Part shown: piece by piece, positions 51,025 through 62,553 of the stretch
Position numbering within the stretch: the first letter of the stretch is position 1
Layout of the letters: each line of letters starts with the position of its first letter
Made by a program: the position numbers and the translations under genes
Notes under the pieces: model-generated
What the model was told of the DNA's origin: nothing
What the model saw: only the letters and a program-made list of their open reading frames with translations
Databases searched by the model: none
Origin: Nemopilema nomurai
Taxonomy: Eukaryota > Cnidaria > Scyphozoa > Rhizostomeae > Rhizostomatidae
Length of the DNA: 64,000 nucleotides
Reading direction: 5' to 3'
NCBI GenBank assembly: GCA_003864495.1
Contig: PEDN01001352.1
Span: 992,001 to 1,056,000, forward strand

Positions 51025-54000
51025 TTATTTATCTCGTCGACCATTTGTTATCGTAAGGAATCCTTCCACTGCAGCAAATGTCGCTGCGTTCACAGGAAAT
51101 GCCCTGATCACACACACTGACATTCCTCGCACAAACACTCTGTAGCCCTCGCTCTTGATGCTTTGTCTGATGCAATCTAAATGCCCTTCATACCTTCCAT
51201 GAGGTTTCAGGCCTTCTGCCTGGATTTTCGACTTGATTACATCAGCCGGATATGAGTAGACCCAAGATGCCATGCCAGTCAGCCCACCGCAAAGCATTAC
51301 CGTCCGAGGCCCCAAGTCATTAATAGCCTTTCCTTTCGGGGTAAAAAACGTTAGCATTGAATGGTAAACTCCAAAGTACAATCCGATTGCGGGGACATCT
51401 CTGACCAAGGTTGCTTTCATGCCCCGATACAAACCAGAAACTCCTTCTTGGTTGTAGATTTTTGCAACGCAATCAACAGGTCCGCGAAATAGCATCTCGT
51501 CACTTGATAGTTTTTCTCCCTTCCCTTGAGCTTGTAGTTTTATTTTTATCAGTTCAATAGGACAAATAACTATAGTTTGAGAAGCACCAGCAGCGAATCC
51601 CGCAATTATTTCAGATTTAAGCCCGGGTTCTGAAAGTCGCATAACTGTCCCTTGAACACCAAACAAAATTGCATTGATAGCTGCCTGCCCAGCAACGGGG
51701 GGCGTGAGACCTTTAAATAAACCATAGACCTACAGAACGAAACGTTCAATTGTGAGTAGATTTTCATTACATGTTGTCTTTTTCATTCATAATTATTACT
51801 ATTGCCGTTTTTAATAGCTCTCAAAATATTACTTTTACAAAACAATAAAACAAGCTACCCTTGCGCTGTCGCGTCCAGTTTCTAGTCATAGTTGGGCGTA
51901 CCTGGAATAAACGGACGCCAATATTTTCTTTTACGGGGTAAAAAAGCTTATTCTGCTTACTCTAGTGAGCAATTTTGCAACTAATCTACATTGCAAAGCC
52001 GATCGGAACCATGTGAACTACCCCTGTCTGGTCTCAGATCCAAAATACAGCTAAAAATTGGTCACTCTCACTGACGTCCCTATGAGCTCGCTTGAAATTT
52101 ATTTGCTCTTTCTTTAGCATGTACGCCTCTCTTTCCACTGGCGTCTACCACAAGCAACATTTTATTTAATATATTTCTATAATAACTATCGAGATCATTT
52201 ATTACCTTTTCTTCTGTGGGGAGAAATAAAAAATAATGCCTGAATCACCCCATTTGTTAACTCGGCGTGCGCCCTTTTTGATGTTAGCTGCAATTCGCAC
52301 TTGCTTCGACACTTGCATTATACATGTATTCTATTTCAATTTCGTAACCTCAAAGCAAAAAATACCTAAAAAGGAGATTCTTGATTGTAGCTTTAATTGA
52401 AGAAAAATAAGCCTCCATCACCATTGAAATATGAGAATGTTTTTATCTCTCTACAGGAGAACATGTTCTACATCGCGTTGACAAGTAGAGCGTTTGATAA
52501 TCCACATTTATATGCAGTGGAATCTAGCCTTTCATTTTGAACACGTTCGAAAGTTAATGGCACGGGAGATGATGCTAACGGCTTTAGCCAAAAAAATTCA
52601 AGACTTTAAGTAATATCATTTCACCATATGGTATGGGCGAAAGTAGAAAACGCTTTAAAACGTTCGAACCACAAGCAGCATAAATTTCAAAGGGTTTTTT
52701 TAAAAGCAGACTAGATGGCCATACTTGGAGCCAGCTGGTCATGCTAGGTATCTTCCTTTCTGAGGTTATCGATTACAGTAGAGAAGAGGATCAGACCACT
52801 TTTGTCTAATGAAGCAGATGAATAACAACTCGTTGCATTTTACACACAACGGAAGAGACCGCTGCCTTATTAAAATCGGCCATCGACAAATTGCCGCTGC
52901 ACCTCTCCTTTCAAGAGATAAAACAACGTGTTTATTCCCCACATCAAATGAGAAAGATATATCAATCAAGTTTTTAATTGGAGAGAAGAATGGAGTAATT
53001 GAGAACGATAAGACATACCCCTTCTGTTTTGACTATTTTCAAAAAGCAGTCTATACCAGACTTGTATGCTCTTTCTTGACCTTGTGTTTGCAGCCTCACC
53101 TTAAAGGAAAAAACATAGATATCTCGTTCAAAAAGTTCACGTGTCTTTGAGAGAACGTCAAGCTTGCAATGTAAAGGTCTTCTGGGCTTGGATATTAGTA
53201 TTACAAAAAAATAAGCAATGTGTTGCTATTTATCAACTCTAAAACAATTTGAGCATACGTGATTGAGTTATGGCGTATCCAGGTCAAATGAGCCAAGCCC
53301 ACTTTCTTTGAGTTCAGGCCTATGACATTAGCATCCCCATATTTCACCTGATAACTTTCTTCTTTACAAAGAAACGGCTTAAAAACTGAAGGTGGAGTAG
53401 ATTGATTGTTCGATGATTCGTTGTTGCAAAAAACTTTCAACTGGTTACTGCGACAGCAATTATCGAGTTAATGAATTATGTAAAAACAGAAAGGATAGCA
53501 TCTAGAGGCCATGATGCCAAAAGGAAGCTGAGAATTCTGAAAAGCTGATCACGTTCATCCTCCTCAATGCTCGACACAAAGCCATGGGACCGTCTTGCTG
53601 GATAATTGGTCTGAGTTTAGTCTTAGTTATGGCACTATGAAAACTTTATGGCAAGGCATTGATAACTCGTCTAGTTGTGGTATTCCTAACTGAGAAAAAG
53701 CATTCCAAATTTAAGTACCAAAAAAAAAAAACCTTGTGTTTGCCAAGTCAATAACTTTATTTTGTCGGTTTATTTGTCGGTCAAATAACTTGTCAGCGTG
53801 TTATCTGTCTACTGTTCAGCACTGATAAGAAGATGAGAATGTTGGTCACAAACCTTGATGGTATCGAGCGGTTGGCCAACAATGGTTCCAAAAATACCTG
53901 ATGAGAAAAACATCTACTATCAAAATATTCACTGCCCACGAAGCCTGCAAATTGTAGCCCATTTATTTGAAGCGACAGTTTAATTTCCCTTTTTCTCTTG

Positions 54001-57000
54001 TTGATTCAAAATATCACGTGTTCTTTTACCAATGTTAAGTCGGTAGCAGCTATATTTGCTCAGCTAACCGGACCGCTTTTTCTAACCTGGTTTCCTCGAC
54101 TAATCAGACTGACTTGTCTAGCCAGGTTGGCCCAACTAACCGAACTGATTTGTCTAACCTGGTTGACTCAACTACCCGGACTGATCGGTTTTAATCTGGT
54201 TGACTCAACTACCCGGACTGATCGGTTTTAATCTGGTTGACTCAACTACCCGGACTGATTGGTTTTAATCTGGTTGACTCAACTACCCGGACTGATCGGT
54301 TTTAATCTGGTTGACTCAACTACCCGGACTGATTGGTTTTAATCTGGTTGACTCAACTACCCGGACTGATCGGTTTTAATCTGGTTGACTCAACTACCCG
54401 ACTGATTGGTTTTAATCTGGTTGACTCAACTACCCGGACTGATCGGTTTTAATCTGGTTGACTCAACTACCCGGACTGATCGGTTTTAATCTGGTTGACT
54501 CAACTACCCGGACTGATTGGTTTTAATCTGGTTGACTCAACTACCCGGACTGATCGGTTTTAATCTGGTTGACTCAACTACCCGGACTGATTGGTTTTAA
54601 TCTGGTTGACTCAACTACCCGGACTGATCGGTTTTAATCTGGTTGACTCAACTACCCGGACTGATCGGTTTTAATCTGGTTGACTCAACTACCCGGACTG
54701 ATTGGTTTTAATCTGGTTGACTCAACTACCCGGACTGATCGGTTTTAATCTGGTTGACTCAACTACCCGGACTGATCGGTTTTAATCTGGTTGACTCAAC
54801 TACCCGGACTGATTGGTTTTAATCTGGTTGACTCAACTACCCGGACTGATTCGTCTAACCAGGTTGGCTCAACTAACCGGACTGATTGGTTTTAATCTGG
54901 TTGACTCAACTACCCGGACTGATTGGTCTAACCTGGTTTGACTCAACTAACCGAACTGATTTGTCTAACCTGGTTGACTCAACTAACCGAACTGATTTGT
55001 CTAACCTGGTTGACTCAACTAACCGAACTGATTTGTCTAACCTGGTTGACTCAACTAACCGAACTGATTTGTCTAACCTGGTTGACTCAACTACCCGGAC
55101 TGATTGGTCTAACCTGGTTTGACTGGCTCATCTAGCTAGGTATGTTCCACTACCTTGCTGTAATATTTTGTTCAACTAACCTTAAAAGTTCACCCAACCA
55201 AGTTTGCTCAACTAACCAAAATAATTTGCGTCACCAGGTTAACTGGCCGTGGCGGGATACGAGTGAATAACGGTTTTCAAAACATTTATGAATGTATGGT
55301 ACAGATAGAGCGAACAACGCAGAGCGTTGCAGTTCACTATTACAACATACTTCGTATCCACAGGTAGACTATAAGAAAGATTTAATGTTTCTTTGAAGCA
55401 TTGGTTTGGTTGTCCGTTGAAGTAAAACGCGCAGATTTCAAGCGAACAAAACGAGAGGGAATGAGTTATTAAATTTGACAAAATGGATGATCGGTCCAAC
55501 GCATAAGAGAGAATTTGCCATAATTTCGGAAAGTCCCGCAAACTTGTGTTGGCACACACATTTCTTTCTCAGTCAAAAAAGCCCGAATTGTAGGCCATAA
55601 CAATTTTAAAAGTATAACCCATCTTTTGTACTCTAGAAAAACCTGATGAATGATGAATCCTTTAAAACTCCCAATATAACAAGAAAATCGAGACTTTTTC
55701 ACGAATTGATAGACATACAAGGTTGTGAGGGACCTTGATGATAGCATTGAAAGGGACATTTTAGTGGCGCAGTAGCTAAAATATAGGGGTCATTTTAGTG
55801 ACGTATATCGATGGGTTTGGGTGTGAATGAATACTGCAAGGAGCTGTTCCTGTTATTTCTTGCCATTGAAAATGATATAATCAAAAAGATCGACTCGTGT
55901 TTTTCAAAGTTTTCATGCATGATTGAGGTGATGAGGTTATTCACGCTGTGTTAGCTAACAGGTTTTGTCACGTAACAGCTAGGCCATTCTATGTTTATAA
56001 AGTAACAAAAAACAATACTCACGGCAAAAATGAAAATTTCCAACATGAAATAAGCGCATTTGCGCCCAATACTACGAGATATTTTTATGATCATATTTTG
56101 ACGAAAGCAATTAAAAGGCTTTCGTTTCCTTGCAATACCTTGACTTTTAAACAAGCTCCACCCAAGTTGGTTTTCCATGGACCATCGGTCATAAAGGACA
56201 ATTTCCACCATGAGAAAATGCTATCCACGATTAAGATACATCTCAAGGTATCATTTGTCATGTCTCAATTACATTAAAATCAGAAGAAGCCATTCGTGGC
56301 AAGTACAACAAAAATATTGCTACAGCCGCTCCTATTGGATGGAAATACATCGCATGGAGCTATATCAGATGCAACTATGTCGGATACAACTATGTCGGTT
56401 GAAACTATGTCGGATGCAACTACATTGGATGCAACTATACTGGATGCAACTGTATTGGATGCAACTATATTAGATGCAGCTATACTAGATGCAGCTATAT
56501 TAGATGCAACTATGTCGGATGCAACTACATTGGATGCAACTATATTGGATGCAACTAATGTTGGATGCAACTAATGTTGGATGCAAAAATATTGGATGCA
56601 ACTGTATATTAGATGCAACTATGTCGGATGCAACTATGTCGGATGCAACTACATTGGATGCAACTAATGTTGGATGCAACTATATTGGATGCAACTAATG
56701 TTGGATGCAACTATATTGGATGCAACTATATTAGATGCAACTATTCAGATTCTTTAGATTTTCTACGAGCCAATCTGTGACAACAGACAAGGCAACAATA
56801 AAGAAATTTGCGAAGTTGCGATCGATGGGCTCTCCGCGGATTAAAACAGGATTTAGAGTTCCAAGAAAGTTACATGACTGTGTATGCGCCGCTTAGTTAA
56901 CCATAGAACAACCTAATCGAGTCAGAAATGGATTTTAGGAAATAATAAGATGAAGACAGATTATGAAAAAAGGATCTACGGAGTATCATCGTTGAACAAA

Positions 57001-57434
57001 ATTATACTCAACTCTAGAACAACCGAAAGAATAAATGTCTTCCAATGTTTGTTTCAAAAAGAGTGGAATCTTTCGAAAATACATTCGAAGACGGGTGTTC
57101 TGCATTTACGTCACATTTACGTAAATTCGAAGCATTCGAAAATGCTGTACTTTTATCTCAACCTAAGATAAAGATGGCTTTCTCAAACACTGGACGATCA
57201 CCTCAAGGTTTTAAAGAATGAGGAAACTTAAACCCGCGAATAAAGCTGCTTAAGAAAGATCTTGGTTTGCAATTATGAGCAAAGTCTTTATATGAACAAG
57301 GTAAGTCTCAACAACACAGTACGAGACGCAAGGAAAAGGATACCTTAATTGGCCTACTCACCGCCAAGACAGCCAGCTATGAAATCGAGGTAAAAGTCCT
57401 TAACTTGGTAGGAGTTGACCATCTCGTCCGCCAT
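51025..57434 (-). CDS. SLC25A29: Mitochondrial carrier, SLC25A29-like (paralogue A, complete)
   Basis: An inner-membrane transporter of the SLC25 family. The closest match I know is SLC25A29, which carries basic amino acids; SLC25A45/47/48 and the carnitine carrier SLC25A20 are relatives. Four minus-strand exons: 57362-57434, 53854-53897, 53019-53099, 51025-51729; in phase, 300 residues (human SLC25A29 has 303). All three carrier repeats are present with their PX[DE]XX[KR] signatures: QPLDTIK (residues 33-39), CPIELIK (122-128) and YPADVIK (226-232). INAILFGVQG and RAFPVNAATFA are typical of this subfamily. The start has a strong context (A at -3, G at +4). Intron 1 is about 3.5 kb and contains two minisatellites. 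A paralogue with matching exon lengths lies upstream at 60.9-62.6 kb. The substrate is inferred from family likeness. Confidence 0.88.
54060..55137. repeat. 37-bp minisatellite, about 28 copies
   Basis: The unit contains GGTTGACTCAACTACCCGG and ends in ACTGATCGGTTTTAATCT. Copies 2-23 are nearly identical and alternate irregularly between GATCGG and GATTGG. Both edges carry diverged units with AACCGAACTGATTTGTCTAA. It lies in intron 1 of carrier paralogue A. Open frames over it are a by-product. Confidence 0.93.
56355..56748. repeat. 15-bp minisatellite, about 25 copies
   Basis: Copies of GGATGCAACTATATT with variants (ATGTC, ACATT, AATGTT) and occasional 1-2 base length changes. It lies in intron 1 of carrier paralogue A, about 1.2 kb from the 37-bp array but unrelated to it in sequence. 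Both strands stay open over it because the unit is 15 bp long. Confidence 0.9.
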
Positions 57435-57620
57435 GCTTTCTTTCCCTGTTTAGCCGTTTCCAATAGCAGGTTAGTCTGAGTGCAGCTTCCAAATCTACTG
57501 TATATGATTTTCTCAGTTATACCATTCAGGGGGTGAAAGCTCATTTACCAACGCTCCAATCAGGTTCTTTGAAGGGCCAACGGCGATGTCACGTGGGCAA
57601 TACTGAATTTCGGCCAGGCT
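57435..57620 (-). promoter_or_regulatory. Promoter region of carrier paralogue A
   Basis: Directly upstream (higher coordinates) of the start codon. It contains a CCAAT box at 57556-57560 (read on the plus strand) and an E-box CACGTG at 57590-57595 within GTCACGTGGG, about 155 bp from the ATG. CACGTG is bound by USF/MYC-type bHLH factors in animals. Binding is inferred from the motif only. Confidence 0.45.
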
Positions 57621-60226
57621 GCAAACCGATAGGTGACGTAGGGCCTCGACATACAAATGCACACAAACACACATACAAAAATTGCCCCTCCGGCAACACT
57701 AACGGACAGAGGGCAACGCGACCCACTTTTTAAATAATCATGAAGTACAAAGGGACATTAACATTGATATCAACCATTAACCAAACCCGTACTCTTGAAT
57801 ATATTACATGCTAAAGGTGCTTCCTGATTCATTAGCACGGCGCTCATGCACTTTTCCAGTATTTCTATTTTCATCGTTTAACGGTTGACTTGTTCATTTT
57901 CGCACCTCGTTTTGTTCCTGGGTGCGTAGCTTTCCACCAAAGTTTAAAAATAAGATCAATTTCTAAAAGTAGAGAAGTTCAGTCAACAAACAATTTAATA
58001 AGTATTAAAATATAAAGAATTTGGCGGAAACAGAACGGTTCTGAAGCCCCGCTCCTTATATTAGCTTCCAAATTATTTAGCTGAATTGTTAGCGACGATG
58101 CAATTAATAATATGATTTAAAGTAAATAAATCGATAGAAAGAATGCAGGAGAGGATGGGCAAAGGGAGCAAGATACATAATTTTGAAAAATATCTATATT
58201 CCGTTAGATTAGAAAGCAAAGTAACTAAAAGTCTCTTGATGTTATTCATGTAACAGAATAAATCCAATTATCAACTAACAAAGGGCGCAATAAGCCTAAC
58301 AATCTGGTTACTTGAAGAAGAGTTTTCGAGGTTTAGACTCATAAAGCTATCAAACTCGAGTGACATGTTGGTCGTTCGGAATGAAGAGTAGTGAAGTTAA
58401 ACTCTCGTTTGGTAGCTTAACATTAACGTATGCCTTGCTGAGCGCTGAAAACAAGCAACCAACGCGGGCTGAGACATACCCAACAGTTGCCGCAACTCGC
58501 TATATCGTTGTGAGAATTATCATTGATACATATCTACTGATAAAAGACGTGAAACTCTCACTAGGTATCCCCGTCACTATTTTCTGTGCCGTTGTCTTTA
58601 AAAGGCCTTAAGCTTGGGTAACAACTTGCTTCCGATTATGTCATGCAAACATAACAGATCGCATCCCTCCATGCTGGCTGTTAACTTATCAAACTGCTAC
58701 TGGTTTTTGTGCATCTAATTTTTAGTTTTTTCCAAGGTTTTCGACAAAAACGTATTTTTAACCCAAAAATTTTGTTAAAAATGTGGTAGTGAAGATATTA
58801 TAAGGGCGTGGTTCGTATTGCAAGAAAAGAGCAATGAAAACTAGTTCTGCTGGTGATCTGACTGAATTTCAAACGTGGGCGTCGTACATTTATGTTGACC
58901 TTCGAAAAACGAAAAAGTGTAATAGTATCCCCTAAAGAATTTGGGGTTTCCAGTGAACAAGCATATAAAGTTTCTCGAAAGTGAAATTAGGGGAGGCTGG
59001 GAGTGAAGTAACTCGATAGCGTTGACGACTCTATAGTCCCATGTCCATAAAATTAGATGACTTCCATAAAATAATGTGCAGCAGCCCTTGTGCTTTGTCA
59101 TCTATGATCTGAATAAAAATATCACAAAAATATACCTGCTTCACTTAAAACGACAGCCAAGATATTGGCTCATTTGAATGCTTCATGTCAGAAGTTCAGC
59201 CTCTGAGATGTTTCTCTTTTCTGGACTTTGAACCGCCACTATAGAAATAAGTTGACTTTCTGACTTTGGGAATATCATGACTTGTCTAATATTATAAGAT
59301 CTAATAAGAACATGGATATGAAGCAGCCTGTCTCAAGGTTCTTATCTTTGGTTGTCTTCTTACTTAAAATCAGCCTGGAAGTTCTTATTTCCTTATGCGC
59401 GTGCTTGCGGGGTTTTACTGCAAACGCATGATAGTCTTGATCATTCGTGTTGTTTGGAGTTGTCATTTGACATTGAACACATGGTTATTAAACAGCATCT
59501 TGAAGTCCTCGTGTCATTCGAATCATTTTAACTGGACACACAAATAGTCATAAGGTGCGGTGTCACTGTGGAGGTGCGGCTGTGCAAATGCTGAGACATA
59601 AGTGCGTCAGTGCTTATGAAAACATTTCCTATTTGAATGCAGATTTCCTAGAAAGATTCGAACAGTTGATTGAGAGTGGCGGGACTACAAGAATAGCATT
59701 GCGTTGTTTCGAGTCAAACAATTAAAGTGTTCGAATAGAGCCATATTTACTGTCCATGTTTCCATAATAATGAGAGTTCGTATACCGGGAGTTCACTTCA
59801 ACCATTCCTTTGCATGTTCAGTTAGGGATTCAGATTGTGAAGGCTTGTACTGGAGTCTGGACCCGAACATGGCCTTAATGACTCACCAACAGTATTCAAT
59901 ATATTGTTTTGTATTTGTTGTATCCCGGTCATTCGTTGTATCACACGTTCCATATCGTAAGCTCAACTCTTACAAATGCCTCAAGGCCCTAAGTGCATGG
60001 AGAAATTTCAGTTCAGTCTGATATTGTAATCATAATCCCGTAATGAGATTATAGCAGTTCAAGGTAGTTGGTCAAAAGAAATTTCAATTGATTTACTAGA
60101 TCCAACGCTAATTAAGTGAGATAAAAAAAAGTCGATCAAAATTGTACCAAAGTTCTTGAAAGCGGTACAAAATTCATAAGAAAACCCATTTGGAGTTTGG
60201 CGTTAGCAAGAAGGATATTCGCACAG
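57621..60226. other. Intergenic DNA between the two carrier paralogues
   Basis: No exon recognised on either strand. Frames of up to about 105 codons (for example 59,704-60,021, +) have no domain, no splice context and no paralogue support. Confidence 0.4.
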
Positions 60227-60266
60227 TTACAGACCTGGGTCATAACAGTTGGGTTTTTGCGTGTCA

Positions 60267-60468
60267 GTTACCAATGAATTGCCGCCTCCACAACGGCTAA
60301 TCAATGCCTCCGCAAGCCCTTTCAGCATCTCTGCACGGCTATCGTCGCTGAAAGACTCCAAAACCTGAATGCACATTTGACAAATGAGGCTGGTTAAAGA
60401 TGGCTCATTAGGATCATTAAAAAAGAATAGGACAGTTTCCGGGGAATGATCCAGCGGAGTTTTTTCTA
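60267..60468 (-). CDS. Candidate exon of an unidentified gene
   Basis: A minus-strand stretch bounded by an acceptor-like AAATAG just above 60,468 and a donor-like TTG|GTAACTG at its lower end. It encodes about 66 residues with ordinary globular composition, including SLICQMCIQVLESF and AEMLKGLAEALISRCGGG. No family is recognised and no partner exon is certain. A separate open frame at 60,629-60,868 on the same strand could be another exon, but it contains a low-complexity Lys run. Chance is not excluded. Confidence 0.25.
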
Positions 60469-60927
60469 TTCTATTTATCAAAAGTATCGCATGACTAACA
60501 TTCTGCTAAAAATTTTGATTAAAGCATATAAACATTGCATTAGACTTATAAGTGAAGAGGTGATTTTGTATAAACAACAATGATGATGATGATGCTGATG
60601 AGTTTTTGAAGAATCTTCTTTTGAACAGTCAACGGACAATCATTGATTTGCTTTGTTTCCAGGGTACTGTATAAGCGAACACGAAACACTTTCTTTTTTT
60701 CTTTTTCGGACTACGGCTAAAAACTAGATTTGAAACAGGCATAATGGCCCTTGTACTTGGGAAATCAAAATACTCTTTGAAAACCCTCGCTGATCCTATG
60801 CAAATTCCATTAATAAATATTGGCTTGGATAAAAAGCCATTGGAAGTCATTATCACTAGCAATACCAACTACCAAATAAAGCACTAATACCGCAAATAAA
60901 TATTATAGAAACGTCCATTTGGAAGAT

Positions 60928-62553
60928 TCATGGTTCCCGATGATGTCCCATCAGTCGCAACGTTACCTCTACGCCAGCGAAGGTAGCGGCATTGACAGGA
61001 AAGGCCCTGACAAGGCAAACCGAGAGCCCTCTTGTGAACACGCCATACCCCTCATTCCTGATGCTCTCTCTAATACAGTGCGCGTAACTTTTGTACCTGC
61101 CAACTGGTGTCCAGCCCTCGGCTTGAATTTTCGACTTGAGCATATCGGTGGGGTAGGAAATGGCCCAAGAAGTCATTCCGGTAAGGCCACCAGCCAACAT
61201 CAATTCAATAGGTCCTAATTCATTAATTGTTTTTCCTTTCGGAATCAATGCGTGGGTGAGTGTGTAATAGGTACCGAAATAAATACCGAATCCGGGAATA
61301 TCGCGCACAGCGGTAACCAGTGTGCCTTTATAGCAACCTCTAAGGCCCTCGATTTTGTATATTTTCTTCAAACAGTCCAGCGGACCAGAGTAAACCTTAC
61401 TGTTTTTTGCCAGCCTCTGGCCCTGTCCTTGAATCTGAAGTTTAGTTTTCGCTAATTCCATAGGAATAATGATAATCATCTGTGCAGTTCCCGCCATCAT
61501 TCCTGCCAGCACCTCTGTCTTTAGGCCCGGCTGCATGTTTTTCACTGCATTCCCGTGTACACCAAATATGATTGCATTGATGCCCGCAAGGCCGAGAAGG
61601 GGGGCGGTCAGGCCTTTGTACACTCCAATTCCCTACACACAAAGACCACAGCGTAATAGCTAATCGAGGAACATATTGAAAATGATTCTAAACAAAATGT
61701 CTCTGGTGGTAGGAAACCACCCCTAGTTAAAAGGTTGCAAATCATTGGCTGCATCATCAGACATATCGTATTCAAAATAAGAGCTGCCACTTTTCTGATC
61801 CAACGCTTCAGTGTTGGCAACAAAAACTGACATTTGTCTTGAACCAACATTGTTGGACTTCTTGACTAGACTGTTAAACCCACTGCCAGCTACGAATGCG
61901 CCAGCTTCGAATAATACGTGACGAAATCTCCAATGCGCAACCACAAACAAGGGAAAACACCCTTTGGAGACACAAAATTGGTGCCACTATCAAAGTCGTC
62001 GCCGTAGTCAGTGTAATAGGAATCCACAGTCTGTTAAAATACTGCCTTTGACGGTGGTAAGTAGGGGGGGGAAACCGAGTAGCCCCTTTTGTAAATTTAG
62101 GTACCCAACAGGGTAGGTTAAGCCATGCATGATTTTCTTAATCCGACCATCAAAACGAGAAAATACGAAAACTGACGCACCAATTAAACGCACTTACCCC
62201 TTCAGTTTTAATGGTTTTGAGAACACAGTCCACAGCGCCCTTGTATAATTTCCTAGTGCCCTGAGTTTGAATTCGTACCTGCAAAAAGAGGTGTCAACCA
62301 ATTCATCGTGGGTGTGAAGATTGGGGGTGGCCCCGAAGGGCGTTATTTTTGGGAACAGACCAAACCGTTCAAGCGCAACATGATGGCAATATGCGTATCA
62401 CAAGAGTCCGACTCTCTGGCTAGAACAGCACGACGCGACAAACTTTTGCAATCTCAGCTCCTGACAATAACATTTCGAGTCATGGAAAGCGAAATTGTTC
62501 AGAACATACCTTGACAGTGTCGAATGGATGGCCCACCAGAGTGCCGGCAGCCC
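60928..62553 (-). CDS. SLC25A29: Mitochondrial carrier, SLC25A29-like (paralogue B, 5' end outside window)
   Basis: A tandem paralogue of the carrier at 51.0-57.4 kb. Minus-strand exons: 62510-62553, 62198-62278, 60928-61632. Their lengths (44, 81, 705 bp) and phases equal those of paralogue A, so the pair comes from duplication of an intron-containing gene. The three signatures are HPFDTVK, IPMELAK and YPTDMLK; INAIIFGVHG and RAFPVNAATFA again place it near SLC25A29. The first exon (about 25 residues with the FIAG..GG start of helix 1) is not found up to 64,000. Since intron 1 of paralogue A is about 3.5 kb, it probably lies beyond the window. The sequence differs enough from A that the duplication is not recent. 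The substrate is inferred only. Confidence 0.85.
61724..62030 (-). other. Coding-like fragments inside the intron of paralogue B
   Basis: Between exons 4 and 3 of paralogue B, the minus strand has two short protein-like segments in different frames. One near 61,960-62,025 follows an AACAG acceptor and is rich in Tyr, Asp and Ser. The other, near 61,728-61,895, ends in EYDMSDDAANDLQPFN and a stop. Both are acidic with aromatic residues. They may be alternative terminal exons, a nested gene, or a decayed insertion. No family is recognised. Confidence 0.22.

Noticed and set aside
52809..53150. Plus-strand 113-codon frame
   Set aside because: It overlaps, on the opposite strand, the real third exon of carrier A (53,019-53,099), which has homology, splice sites and phase support.
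54886..55135. Repetitive Leu/Thr/Asp-rich frames
   Set aside because: They come from the 37-bp minisatellite in the carrier A intron.
56210..56698. Frames on both strands encoding Asp-Ala-Thr, Met-Gln-Leu or Val-Ala-Ser repeats
   Set aside because: They come from the 15-bp minisatellite, whose length is a multiple of three and keeps every frame open.
60919..61218. Plus-strand frame of 99 codons
   Set aside because: It is the antisense shadow of the large exon of carrier B.
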